From the NCBI RefSeq assembly GCF_009727155.1, contig NZ_WNWM01000002.1:124001-188000 (forward strand): a stretch of DNA of 64,000 nt, written 5' to 3'. The first letter of the stretch is position 1. Each line of letters starts with the position of its first letter. The DNA comes from Pseudoduganella dura. Lineage in GTDB: Bacteria > Pseudomonadota > Gammaproteobacteria > Burkholderiales > Burkholderiaceae_D. The notes under the pieces were generated by a model. It saw nothing but the letters and a program-made list of their open reading frames with translations. It was not told the origin of the DNA and searched no databases. Positions 36,326 through 45,146 of this stretch are shown here, piece by piece. The position numbers and the translations under genes were made by a program.

Positions 36326-38345
36326 AACCCGTCTTGACGAGCACCGTACGGCCCTCGCGCGGGACCGCTTCCTGCACGAAGGCGGGGCCGGCGGGGTCCG
36401 CATAGCGGCGCCCGGTAGCGTTGTAGACACTGACCGACCAGTCCAGCTTTCCTGTGCGGCGTGCCGGCAGCAGCGTAAGGTTCCACGTGCAGTAGCCGCC
36501 GGTGACCGCGTTTTCAGTGAGGCGGCGCGACGTGCACTGGCCTTCGGTGCCCAGGCGCAGCGCGTCGCCCGGCAGCGCCCAGGTGGCGTTCACCTTCAGC
36601 AGGTGGCGCGGCGAGTTGACCAGCCACCCGCCTTTCTCGTCTTCGGCATACTGGTACGTGTAGCTGCCGCGCACCCGCGTGCCGCCCGGGAACAGGCGTT
36701 CGCCGGACAGTTCGACGCCGCTGGCCGAGGCGCGTTCGGTGTTGTCGAACATGAGAATGCCGTCGGGACGCAGCGTTTCCGTGATCAGGTCGGTGATCCG
36801 GTAATGAAACGCGGCCGCCGACAGCTTGCTGTACGCGTCCGGCTGGCGTTCCCAGATCAGTTCGCCCGTGGCGATCTTCTCCGCCCGCAGGCCGGGATTG
36901 GCGACCGCATAGGCGTCGACGTCGTAATACAGTTCGTAGGCGTTCGGCGAGCGGTAGGCGGTGCCGTAGATCAGCTTGAGCGTATCCTTCGGCCCGGCGT
37001 GCCAGATCAGCGCGGCGCGCGGGTTGAAACGGCCGCCCGTGGTGCTGTCGTGGTCGTAGCGCAGGCCGGCATTGAGGATCAGGTCCGTCGCGATGGACGC
37101 TTCGTCCTCGATGAAGATGCCGGCGCGGTTGTCCGCGCGGCGGTCGTCCATCGTCAGTTCGTAGGGGTCCAGGTTGAAATTGTACTGGTCGCGGCGGGCG
37201 TTGCGCTGGACGTCGATGCCGGCCAGCAGCTTCTGGCCGGCCAGGCCGCTGTACGTGCCGGTGGCGTTCAGGCCGTACCAGGTGCCATGGGCGCCATCGA
37301 CATTGATGCGCGGCCGGTCTTCGTCATCCGGATAGAGGCCCGCGCCGATATAGGCGACGCGCCCCCAGTCCAGCCGGGCCGAGAAGGACAGCTCGTCCGT
37401 CAGCGGCGCCGTATAGCCCACGCTGGCGAAGCTTTGCGCGTCGCGCGTCTGGTTCGGCGCGTTGAACACGGCGCCGAACGACGCGGTCGGGATGCCTTTC
37501 ACCCGCGTCAGGTGGCCGGCGCTGAACGACAGCGGGCCGCGCGAGGCCTTGAAGAACGCGCTGCGCGAGCGGTCGAAGTCGAGACCCGCGGCAATGCCGT
37601 CGTTCTGCTCCGGCGTATCGAATTCCGCGGCATACAGGTCGCCGCCATCGCGCGTGAAGCCGCTGACCGAGAGCAGCACGTCGGTACCGTCCTGCGCATG
37701 GAAGCCGTAGCTGGCGCGGCCGCGGCGTTCGCCCCGGCTGCCCACCACCACCGCGGCCTGCGCGCCGGCCAGCGCGCTGCCGGACTTGGTGACCACGTTG
37801 ATCACGCCGAACAGGGTGTTCGAGCCATACACGGCGGCGCCGGGGCCGGGCACGTATTCGATGCGTTCGACGAGATCCATGTCGAGCATGCCCTCGGTAC
37901 CGATCGACGCCTGGTCGTACAGGTTGTCGTTGAGGCGCACGCCGTCGATCATCAGCAGGAAGCGGGCATTGTAGTCGCCGGGCCGCTGGAAGCCCCGCGC
38001 CCCGAGATAGGAATAATTGCGGTCGTCGGAAATGTACAGGCCCGGCAGGCTGGCCAGCGCTTCGGCCAGCGTGCGCCAGCCGTGCTCGCGGACGTCCTGC
38101 GATGTCAGCACCGAGACGGCGGCCGGCGCGTCGCTGATCCGCTGCGCGAAGCGCGACGCGGACGTGACGACGGTCACGCCCATCAGGCTTTCGAGCGGCA
38201 GCGCGGCAAGGTCGTCGGCCGGCTCGTCTTGCGGCGCGGCGTGGAGCGGCGTGACGCCAAGGGCGGCTTGCAGGGCCAGCGCCAGCACGAGGCGGCGGCG
38301 CATGGGGTGATGCATGAAATGGCGAGGAATTTTATGGTTGTTCAC
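36315..38345 (-). CDS. TonB-dependent receptor linked to YfiR/GGDEF operon
   Basis: A 676-residue outer-membrane receptor of the smaller, iron/cobalamin-size class. The signal peptide lies around RRRLVLALALQAALGVTPLH. The plug has VTVVTSASR, ISDAPAAVSVLTSQDVREHG, LAEALASLPGLYISDDRNYS, RFLLMIDGVRLNDNLYD and VERIEYVPGPGAAVYGSNTL. The barrel ends in VLVKTGYAF. The frame opens at GTG 38345; an ATG at 38315 (MHHPM) is an equally good start, and neither has a clear ribosome site. ASLPGLYIS and the YSYLGARGFQRPGDYN loop resemble the receptors found next to yfiR and GGDEF genes in vibrios and other marine bacteria. The substrate is unknown, and the receptor may work as a sensor. Confidence 0.92.
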   Translation of the reverse strand: MNNHKIPRHFMHHPMRRRLVLALALQAALGVTPLHAAPQDEPADDLAALPLESLMGVTVVTSASRFAQRISDAPAAVSVLTSQDVREHGWRTLAEALASLPGLYISDDRNYSYLGARGFQRPGDYNARFLLMIDGVRLNDNLYDQASIGTEGMLDMDLVERIEYVPGPGAAVYGSNTLFGVINVVTKSGSALAGAQAAVVVGSRGERRGRASYGFHAQDGTDVLLSVSGFTRDGGDLYAAEFDTPEQNDGIAAGLDFDRSRSAFFKASRGPLSFSAGHLTRVKGIPTASFGAVFNAPNQTRDAQSFASVGYTAPLTDELSFSARLDWGRVAYIGAGLYPDDEDRPRINVDGAHGTWYGLNATGTYSGLAGQKLLAGIDVQRNARRDQYNFNLDPYELTMDDRRADNRAGIFIEDEASIATDLILNAGLRYDHDSTTGGRFNPRAALIWHAGPKDTLKLIYGTAYRSPNAYELYYDVDAYAVANPGLRAEKIATGELIWERQPDAYSKLSAAAFHYRITDLITETLRPDGILMFDNTERASASGVELSGERLFPGGTRVRGSYTYQYAEDEKGGWLVNSPRHLLKVNATWALPGDALRLGTEGQCTSRRLTENAVTGGYCTWNLTLLPARRTGKLDWSVSVYNATGRRYADPAGPAFVQEAVPREGRTVLVKTGYAF

Positions 38346-38605
38346 GGCTGGTTCGCCCGGTGGACCGCGGCATCAACATCCTGCCGCTGGATAATTTACG
38401 TATGGCAACATGTTACTGTGATTCGCTATCGAATGTGACGCAAAATATTTTATGGTTAACATTTTGTGCGTACATGCAACAATCTGGTGCAGTTGTGACC
38501 ACGTCTGGTGCATCCTGCTCATGTTGTTGACTGCTTGGCACCGTCGGCCGCCACGTGCCGCGCGGCGCGCCATAATGCGGGCACCGTCCACCTGCCCTGT
38601 TCCCG
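38346..38605. promoter_or_regulatory. Divergent AT-rich promoter region with inverted repeats
   Basis: A 260-bp gene-free stretch between the TonB-receptor operon and a GH2 gene. It contains ATTCG-CTAT-CGAAT at 38421-38434. CAAAAT (38441-38446) is inverted as ATTTTG (38461-38466). GCGCGCCATAATGC at 38567-38580 is the likely -10 region of the GH2 gene, and the same 14-mer precedes the candidate small RNA at 50230. Confidence 0.45.
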
Positions 38606-41600
38606 ATGCCACATTTCGCCTCGCTGCCGTACCGGCTCGCCCTCCCGTACGGCGCCGCGCTGCTGATCCTCGTCGCGCCGGCGCGGGCCGCCGAACCACT
38701 CGACCTTGCCGGCACGTGGCGCTTCGCCCTCGACCGCAGCGATGAAGGCATCGCGGCACGCTGGCATGGGCGCGTGCTGCCCGACAGCATCGCGCTGCCC
38801 GGCATCCTGAACGCGCAGGGCCACGGCGACGAGATTTCCACAACGACGCCCTGGGTGCTTTCGCTGTACGACAAGGACTGGCACCAGCGCGAGGACTACA
38901 AGGCCTACACGCAGCCGGGCAACGTGAAGGTGCCGTTCCTGTCGCAGCCGCCCCGCCATTACCTGGGCGCGGCGTGGTACCAGCGCGAAATCGACGTGCC
39001 GGCCGCGTGGCGCGGCAAGCGCGTGGTGCTGCGCATGGAACGCCCCCGGTGGGGTTCCACGCTATGGCTGGACGACCGGGAGATCGGCAGCAACCGCAGC
39101 CTGGTGGCCGAACATGCCTACGACCTGGGGATGCCGGCGCCGGGGCGGCATCGCATCACGGTGCGCGTGGACAGCCGGATGCTGATGAACTACCGGCCCG
39201 ATTCGCACAGCGTATCGGACTCGCTGGGCATGAGCTGGAACGGCATCGTCGGCAAGGTGGAACTGCGCGCCACGTCGCCGGTGTGGATCGACGATGCCCA
39301 GGTATTCCCCGACGTCGCCGGGCGCACCGTGCGCGTGCGGCTGAAGATCGGCAACACCGGCGGCAAGGCCGGCAGCGGCACCGTGCGGGCGAACGGCCGG
39401 CGCATCGCCGTCGCCTGGACGGCCCGGGGCGGCGATGCCGCGTTCACCGTGCGCTATCCGCGCGATGCCGCGCTGTGGGACGAGTGGAATCCCGCCATCC
39501 ACACGCTGAAGCTGGAACTGGACGGCCCGCTGGCCAACGACGCGCGCGACGTGAAATTCGGCTTCGTGCAGATCCGCGCCGAAGGCACGCAGATGCTCGT
39601 CAACGGGCGCCCGACGTTCATGCGCGGCACGCACCACGGCGGCGACTTCCCACTGACGGGCTACCCGCCCACCGACGTGGCCTACTGGAAGAAGATTTTT
39701 AAAATCAACAAGCAGTGGGGCATCAACCACGTGCGCTTCCATTCGTTCAATCCGCCGGAAGCGGCGTTCCAGGCCGCCGACGAAGTGGGCATTTACCTGC
39801 AGCCGGAGCCGGGCATGTGGAATACCGTGTCGCCCGGCACGCCGATGGAGGCGATGCTGTACGAGGAAACGGAACGGATGATCCGCGCCTACGGCAACCA
39901 CCCGTCGTTCCTGCTGTTCAGTCCCAGCAACGAACCGAAGGGCAACTGGAAGGCGGCATTCGACAAGTGGATCGCGCATTACCGCCTGGCCGACCCACGC
40001 CGGCTCTACACGAACGGCACGGGCCACACGGAACCCGCGGTGCCCGATGTCGACAAGGGCACCGACTACCTGGCGATCCAGCGCATCGGTCCCAAGCCGC
40101 TGCGCAACAAGTCCGGCTGGTTCGGCCGCGACTACACTGCCTCCCTGGAAGGCATCGGCGTGCCGGTGCTGTCGCACGAGAACGGCCAGTGGGTGGCCTA
40201 CCCCGACTACTCGGTGATCGACAAGTTCACCGGCTACCTGCGGCCGGGGAATTACGAGATCTTCCGCGATTCCGCCAGGGCGCACGGCGTGCTGGAAAAG
40301 AACCGCGAGTTCGCCCTCGCTTCCGGCAAATGGCAACTGGCCTGCTACAAGGAAGAGATCGAGGCGATCCTGCGCACGCCGGGCATGAGCGGCTACCAGC
40401 TGCTCGACCTGCACGACTACCTGGGCCAGGGTACCGCGCTCGTCGGCCTGCTCGACACGTTCTGGGAACCGAAGGGCTATGCCAGCGCCGAGGGGTTCCG
40501 CCGCTTCAACGGCGAAACGGTGCCGCTGGCGCGCGTGACGCGCCTGGTGCTCACCAGCGCCGACACGCTGGACGTGCCGGTGGAGATCGCGCACTACGGC
40601 CGTGCCATGCTGCGCGGCGCGCAGGCGTCATGGAAGATCGTCGACGCTGCAGGCGCCAGCGTGGCCGGCGGCAGCTTCGCCGCCACCGACCTGCCCGTCG
40701 GCCGCAATACGCAGCTGGGCCGCATCGCCCTGCCGCTGGCCGGCCTGAAGGCACCGGCGAAATACCGGCTGGTGGTCGGCCTGGCCGGCACGCATATCGA
40801 GAACGACTGGAATTTCTGGGTTTATCCCGAAAAGCTGGCGGCCGACGCGCCGGACGACGTGCTGGTCACCAGGACCTGGCCGCAAGCCGAGGCCCGGCTG
40901 GCGGCCGGCGGCAAGGTGCTGTACCTGCCGCGCAAGGCGGACCTGGACTGGACCTCGCCGCCGCTGGCGGACGTGCCGGTGTTCTGGAACCGCCTGATGA
41001 ACCCCGGCTGGAGCCGCATGCTCGGTATGTGGATCGACAAGGCGCACCCTGCCCTCGCCGGCTTTCCCACCGACGACCACTACGACTGGCAATGGGCCGA
41101 GCTGGCGGCCGAGGCGCGCGCCATGAACCTGGCCCGCCTGCCACGCGGCCTGCAGCCTCTCGTGCAGCCGATCGACGACTGGAACCGCAACTACAAGCTC
41201 GGCCTGCTGTTCGAGGCGCGCGTGGGCAATGGCCGGCTGATGGTCTCCACCGCGGACCTGGACAGCGGCCTGGACGAGCGCGTGGTGGCGCGCCAGCTGC
41301 GCAAGTCCGTGCTCGACTACATGGGCAGCGCGGCGTTCGCGCCGCGTACCGCGGTCGCGGCGGAAGCGATCCGCGCTTCCCTGTTCGATACCCGCGTGAT
41401 GAAGAAGCTCGGCGCCACCGCTAGCGGCTGGAAGGATGCCGGCAGGACGATCGACGGCGATCCGAACACCTATGCGCTGGAAACCGCGAAAGGCGACGGC
41501 CCGCGGCCGCAGCCGGCGCTGACAATCGCCTTCCCGTCCGCTGTGCCGTTCGACGGCCTGGTGCTGATGCCGCGCCAGAACCACCGCGACCATGAAGGCG

Positions 41601-41929
41601 ACGTGCGCGAGTGGCTGGTGCAGGTGAGCGACGACGGCAGCCAGTGGCGCGACGTCACCCGCGCCACGCTCGGCTCTACGTTCGATCCGCAATCGGTCCG
41701 CTTCGACAACGTCAGCGCGCGCTGGCTGAAGCTGACCGCGCTGTCCGGCTTCGGTGCCGACCGCGCCAGCGCGCTGGCCGACGTGGCCGTGTCATACACC
41801 GGCGCTCCATTGCCGGACGAGGGCGGCGAGCTGCAGTACCAGCGGTCGCGCTCGACGTCCTCGGATGTGGACGAGGCGGGAATGGAGGACCGGAAACCGC
41901 CGCGGCCCGCCCACGCTGGCAAGCACTGA
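38606..41929 (+). CDS. GH2-type secreted glycosidase with discoidin-like C-terminus
   Basis: An 1107-residue exported enzyme. A signal peptide ends near PARAAEP. An N-terminal jelly-roll sugar-binding domain (LDLAGTWRFALD, YLGAAWYQREIDVP, GSTLWLDDREIGSN) and an Ig-like domain precede a TIM barrel. The barrel's acid/base is probably Glu443 (SPSNEPKGN) and its likely nucleophile Glu525 (LSHENGQW). A long beta-rich region follows, then an F5/8C-like domain at about 930-1070 (TIDGDPNTYALET, VQVSDDGSQWRDVTR). This layout fits family 2-like beta-galactosidases or glucuronidases of polysaccharide-use loci. The last 40 residues are charged and low-complexity. It appears to be a single gene, divergent from the TonB/YfiR operon. 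The exact linkage cut is unknown. Confidence 0.85.
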   Translation: MPHFASLPYRLALPYGAALLILVAPARAAEPLDLAGTWRFALDRSDEGIAARWHGRVLPDSIALPGILNAQGHGDEISTTTPWVLSLYDKDWHQREDYKAYTQPGNVKVPFLSQPPRHYLGAAWYQREIDVPAAWRGKRVVLRMERPRWGSTLWLDDREIGSNRSLVAEHAYDLGMPAPGRHRITVRVDSRMLMNYRPDSHSVSDSLGMSWNGIVGKVELRATSPVWIDDAQVFPDVAGRTVRVRLKIGNTGGKAGSGTVRANGRRIAVAWTARGGDAAFTVRYPRDAALWDEWNPAIHTLKLELDGPLANDARDVKFGFVQIRAEGTQMLVNGRPTFMRGTHHGGDFPLTGYPPTDVAYWKKIFKINKQWGINHVRFHSFNPPEAAFQAADEVGIYLQPEPGMWNTVSPGTPMEAMLYEETERMIRAYGNHPSFLLFSPSNEPKGNWKAAFDKWIAHYRLADPRRLYTNGTGHTEPAVPDVDKGTDYLAIQRIGPKPLRNKSGWFGRDYTASLEGIGVPVLSHENGQWVAYPDYSVIDKFTGYLRPGNYEIFRDSARAHGVLEKNREFALASGKWQLACYKEEIEAILRTPGMSGYQLLDLHDYLGQGTALVGLLDTFWEPKGYASAEGFRRFNGETVPLARVTRLVLTSADTLDVPVEIAHYGRAMLRGAQASWKIVDAAGASVAGGSFAATDLPVGRNTQLGRIALPLAGLKAPAKYRLVVGLAGTHIENDWNFWVYPEKLAADAPDDVLVTRTWPQAEARLAAGGKVLYLPRKADLDWTSPPLADVPVFWNRLMNPGWSRMLGMWIDKAHPALAGFPTDDHYDWQWAELAAEARAMNLARLPRGLQPLVQPIDDWNRNYKLGLLFEARVGNGRLMVSTADLDSGLDERVVARQLRKSVLDYMGSAAFAPRTAVAAEAIRASLFDTRVMKKLGATASGWKDAGRTIDGDPNTYALETAKGDGPRPQPALTIAFPSAVPFDGLVLMPRQNHRDHEGDVREWLVQVSDDGSQWRDVTRATLGSTFDPQSVRFDNVSARWLKLTALSGFGADRASALADVAVSYTGAPLPDEGGELQYQRSRSTSSDVDEAGMEDRKPPRPAHAGKH

Positions 41930-42245
41930 GGGCCGCGCCGCACGTGGAAGGGTGGAAGCGGCGCGGCGACCTTTTCGCGAAGCGCCAGCAGATGAGCGGG
42001 CGAGCGGAAGAAATCTCTGGTCGCCGTCATTGGGCGGCCCGGCATCAGTGATGCAGGGTCGAGGGCTTACTCCTAGGGAGACGGTGCCCCTTTTCGCCAC
42101 ACGGTCTAATTCGGTCCAAAACAGGCCGATATGGTCTAAAACGCGTGAAAGTCAGCCAGCGCATGCGGCAATGCAGACCGAAATAGACTTCACACCGTCA
42201 GGTTGAGAGTGGAATAGACTGTCACGCGATACCTTATCGACTGGC
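41930..42245. other. Gene-free stretch with TAGAC/GTCTA motifs
   Basis: No convincing gene. GC content falls toward the right, marking the left edge of the accessory island. It contains GTCTA at 42104 and 42134 and TAGAC at 42184 and 42215, which are part of the motif field described for 42717-43060. Confidence 0.5.
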
Positions 42246-42716
42246 TTAGCCTGGCTCGGCCTCTTGCATAGACTGTTTTCGCGGCAGATTCCCGGCCCGC
42301 TCCCGGCATTCGTCAGCACGTACCCAGCAATCGTTGCCGGGAAACCGCAGCCAGACAAAACGCCAGGCATTGCGCCCGCTCGCGTGGCGATTGGCGAACG
42401 ACGACGGCGTCAATGTTGCGTCGTCTGCCGACACGATGCGATGACCGCTTACCTTGGCAAATTCCACCTCATCGCGATGACTCGTTCGCAATATCGTGCC
42501 TTCGGGCAGAAACAAGGTTTTCCACTGGAAGCCTCGCAAGGCTGGACCATTCGTTCGCAACACCGCGCGTTCGATATCCCTTGCCAGCCAATGTCTTATC
42601 AGATCATTGATGAACGCATCCGGTTTCAGGCCGGGACGTGTTTCAAGCAGATGGAGTTCCAGTTCCGGGAAATCCACGATGGGAAGATAGACTGCCTGCT
42701 TTGTTTCGCATTCCAT
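42246..42716 (-). CDS. Hypothetical protein with possible RAMA-like domain
   Basis: A 156-residue protein that I cannot assign firmly. The N-terminal part (PELELHLLETRPGLKPDAFI, then NDLIRHWLARDIERA) looks helical. The segment KTLFLPEGTILRTSHRDEVE, the SPSSFA-like TLTPSSFANRHAS, and NAWRFVWLRFPGNDCW recall the RAMA fold, a small module found with DNA methylases and restriction systems and thought to read modified DNA. This is a pattern impression only. The gene sits inside a field of ten TAGAC/GTCTA motifs in a low-GC island, and the upstream region is AT-rich. It could be an autoregulated DNA-binding protein. Confidence 0.6.
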   Translation of the reverse strand: MECETKQAVYLPIVDFPELELHLLETRPGLKPDAFINDLIRHWLARDIERAVLRTNGPALRGFQWKTLFLPEGTILRTSHRDEVEFAKVSGHRIVSADDATLTPSSFANRHASGRNAWRFVWLRFPGNDCWVRADECRERAGNLPRKQSMQEAEPG

Positions 42717-43060
42717 GATTCGGCCCTTTCTAGAAGCGTCTAGAATATTTGACCGTGATAATGGAGCAAGATTGTTTTAGACTTTGATTTCTTCGATATT
42801 GATCAAATTAGACGTGCGGCCATACTTTTTAGATGGGTTTAGTCGTGGCGTTGGCGAAAATCGACACACATAGACTCTTTCAGTTCAAATTAGACCAATT
42901 TAGATCATTGTGAACCGGTCATCCTGGAGTATGGTACTGGCTCCAAATGAAAACCCGCATTCTTGCCGATATTGATCAGAGCGTTCGGAAGTTTTCACTA
43001 ATACATATAATTGCTTGTGTCCGTTTCCGCCCCGAAGCAGACGTTACGCGACCGGCAATC
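42717..43060. promoter_or_regulatory. AT-rich intergenic region with clustered TAGAC motifs
   Basis: No gene. TAGAC occurs at 42778, 42809, 42871 and 42891 here (also 42688, 42269, 42215 and 42184 to the left, and its complement GTCTA at 42134 and 42104). Near matches TCTAGAA (twice at 42729-42746), TTTTTAGATGG and AATTTAGATC also occur. Several copies share the longer form AAATTAGAC. Confidence 0.5.
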
Positions 43061-43690
43061 TTATTCTTCCATGCGGCTTTTTGCGCCCCAAATGTAGTAG
43101 GAAGGTAACTTACGTTGGATGCCTGATCGATAAATTCCGACACCGGTCGTGACCTTAATTTCGCGAAGATGTGGAGCTTGCAGTCGCGCTGCATGCCATA
43201 GCACTTCGTCAACAGTGAATCCCGTAGGATTTTCGGATTCCAGAAGTACGCCAGGCTTGACACTTCCTTTCGGTCCAAATGGATGTAGATAGAGTTTTTC
43301 CGTATGCAGAAGTGGATTGCTTGCTTCGACTCCTGCCATAAATGATGTATGGCCGGGGAAGTCGTCCTCGGCCACTGGCGGTATCGATGGCCATTCAAGA
43401 TCAGCAAATCGGGCAAAGCCGAAAGGCAAATCCGGACGGTGAATACACAACTCAACTTCCGTGTACTCGTCTGTTCGCAAATATGTAGACTTCTTTAACA
43501 ACAGCGAAAGCGGAAGCCGGTAATATGAAATAGTGCGGTTCAGCGAGTCGATTCCCCAGCCGGGGATGTGGGGCCACCAGCAATCGTACATGACTTGTTC
43601 GTCGTCAAACGCAATGACTCTGATCGGACAGCTGTCCCATTCCCGCTGAAAAACCGCGCCCACGTGCAAGTCGCTTGGGTTCATTGTCAT
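43061..43690 (-). CDS. Hypothetical protein, immunity-like orphan
   Basis: A 209-residue protein of noticeably lower GC than the rest of the window. I do not recognise the family. It is rich in aromatic and acidic residues (YDCWWPHIPGWGID, ELCIHRPDLPFGFARFADLE, VKPGVLLESENPTGFTVDEV), has no signal peptide or TM segment, and has the size and composition of many polymorphic-toxin immunity proteins. The neighbours on the same strand are other small orphan genes, as in immunity clusters, but no toxin is visible in this window. There are two in-frame ATG codons (43690 and 43684), neither with a clear ribosome site. Confidence 0.6.
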   Translation of the reverse strand: MTMNPSDLHVGAVFQREWDSCPIRVIAFDDEQVMYDCWWPHIPGWGIDSLNRTISYYRLPLSLLLKKSTYLRTDEYTEVELCIHRPDLPFGFARFADLEWPSIPPVAEDDFPGHTSFMAGVEASNPLLHTEKLYLHPFGPKGSVKPGVLLESENPTGFTVDEVLWHAARLQAPHLREIKVTTGVGIYRSGIQRKLPSYYIWGAKSRMEE

Positions 43691-43759
43691 TATGATCCGA
43701 TTCGGGGGTTATTGATGCCGCTGGTAGCCGTTGGCCTTGCATCCAGATGCGTTACTAGG

Positions 43760-43857
43760 AATGGCCGCTTTTGGCCGAACCCGGCCATTCACCAGCATAG
43801 CAGGTTGGCAAGCGGGGAAAATCACACATTGTCACGACCGGCCGCTCAGGCCACGAA
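43760..43857. repeat. Dispersed repeat, copy A (about 98 bp)
   Basis: The stretch shares with copy B at 44668 the order GGCCG-rich start, ACCAGCATAG, TTGGCAAG-type middle, GGAAAAT-CACA, and TGTCACGACCGGC. It lies in a gene-poor part of the island. Confidence 0.65.
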
Positions 43858-43906
43858 GCAGCCATAGATGAATCGCTGAAATCCGCAGCCCCCTTATCGT
43901 TGGGAA

Positions 43907-44223
43907 CTATTCGTCGGAAGTCGATGCCTGGGATGAGTCCATAGCTCCTGTTCTGGATCGCGTGCTGAGTCGAGCCGAATGTTCTATGACGATGCTGGTC
44001 CATTCGCATTTTTTCGGGATCAGTTCAGGAAATTCCTGTACCGCAGGGTTGATGATGTATTCAATTATTTCCCCCATCACTCGGCCAAAGTATGCTTCAA
44101 GTCCTGCGCTTGCTCAGCAGGTAGCCCCGCCAGTGCGGTGGTCAAGGAAAAATCCAGCGCAGCCAGTGCATAAATTCCCCCATCTCGTGTAGCGCGAGAA
44201 CTTGCAAGTGTTGGATGGACCAT
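43907..44223 (-). pseudogene. Small hypothetical gene, frameshifted
   Basis: An ATG at 44223 with GGAG five bases upstream opens a 48-codon frame (MVHPTLASSRATRDGGIYAL, ALDFSLTTALAGLPAEQAQD, LKHTLAE) that stops at 44077. Shifting by one base at that stop continues as VMGEIIEYIINPAVQEFPEL and on to 43907. Together they read as one helical protein of about 105 residues, so one lost G (GAG-GTG-ATG) probably broke the gene. I do not recognise the family. The tail after SARLSTRS is polar. It belongs to the run of small minus-strand orphans. Confidence 0.45.
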
Positions 44224-44328
44224 ATCATCTCCGTCTGCATTCACCTAAAGCAGAGTACGCCAGCTGACCGGTGCTGCCCCATTGCAGACGTTCATTAGCA
44301 GCCGTGGAGACTGCAATTGGCCAGTGCA

Positions 44329-44619
44329 TCAACTTGGCCACCACTTGTTTTTAGCCCGCTGCCGAACCTCGGGGTCACTTGGGCCAAACTGTTTTATTTC
44401 CCATGCCTCATCTACAGTCAACTTGCGGACACCACAGTGCAGGACACTGCAGCTTCGAGGTTGTGAACCGTCTATCAACGAGATACCCCAAATGTCGTCA
44501 TTTTTATAGTCGACTTTGACACATAGAACCGGGTGGCAAGCACAGTCCTCGTAAATGTCGCCCGGCTTAATTTGTAAGCTCTTTTGGGCTTTGATGAGGC
44601 GCTTTTCAATTTCTCTCAT
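44329..44619 (-). CDS. Small hypothetical protein
   Basis: A 96-residue protein with a compact, conserved-looking core: KPGDIYEDCACHPVLCVKVD, ISLIDGSQPRSCSVLHCGVR, KLTVDEAWEIKQFGP. Five cysteines stand out. Proteins of this style are scattered as orphans in many proteobacterial genomes, often near polymorphic toxin or immunity genes. The function is unknown and I assign none. No strong ribosome site precedes the ATG. It is on the same strand as the other island orphans. Confidence 0.65.
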   Translation of the reverse strand: MREIEKRLIKAQKSLQIKPGDIYEDCACHPVLCVKVDYKNDDIWGISLIDGSQPRSCSVLHCGVRKLTVDEAWEIKQFGPSDPEVRQRAKNKWWPS

Positions 44620-44667
44620 GACAATGTATTTTGGTGAACTCGACTACGTACAAGACTGTCGTCTATG

Positions 44668-44780
44668 CGACCGTCCGCTTCAGGCCGATCTCGGCCGTTC
44701 GACCAGCATAGTAGCTTGCCAATCCGGAAAATTCACAGACTGTCACGACCGGCGGCTGCCGCCCCAAAGTGGACGGTCGA
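44668..44780. repeat. Dispersed repeat, copy B (about 110 bp)
   Basis: Aligns with copy A (43760-43857) through ACCAGCATAG, GGAAAAT-CACA and CTGTCACGACCGGC. It extends into GCCGCCCCAAAGTGGAC, which is itself found again at 46253 (GCCGCCCCAAAGCGGAC). This suggests a family of old, degenerate mobile or REP-like elements that fill the gaps of the island. Confidence 0.65.
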
Positions 44781-44786
44781 GAAGTC

Positions 44787-45146
44787 TCAACTGGGTGTAG
44801 TCGGTACGGTGTTTAGCAGAACAGTAACTCGTTTGGCCTCAGCGGTCAGTGCATGCTCTCGCAATACGTATAATAGATTGCGGAGGTAGACCGACTCCTC
44901 AACCAGAATTTCGTACCCTGGGGGGATGGCAATCGCATAGCCGTATAGTAGAACCGCCCCGTCGGGAACATGGACACCCTCTACCTCCGCCATGTATCCA
45001 TCTACATCACCAGGGTAGATAGCACCGAATCCGCCATCGCTATTTCCGAATCCATGCCGTTGCTCAGCGAAGTCAACTAACTTAGCAAGGTTTGACCAAG
45101 CATCAATGACTTCTCTGCATGCAATCTTGGCATCTGGTGCGTCCAT
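44787..45146 (-). CDS. Small hypothetical protein
   Basis: A 119-residue acidic protein without signal peptide. It has a helical N-terminus (REVIDAWSNLAKLVDFAEQR) and a later beta-rich part (VDGYMAEVEGVHVPDGAVLL, YGYAIAIPPGYEILVEESVY, LRNLLYVLREH). The fold and family are not recognised; size and context fit an immunity-type or orphan protein. GAAGAAT upstream is a weak ribosome site. It is separated from the 44329 gene by repeat copy B. Confidence 0.55.
   Translation of the reverse strand: MDAPDAKIACREVIDAWSNLAKLVDFAEQRHGFGNSDGGFGAIYPGDVDGYMAEVEGVHVPDGAVLLYGYAIAIPPGYEILVEESVYLRNLLYVLREHALTAEAKRVTVLLNTVPTTPS

Noticed and set aside
42129..42245. Possible toxin-antitoxin pair with the 42246 gene
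   Set aside because: No second small gene with a start signal or toxin-like sequence is adjacent.
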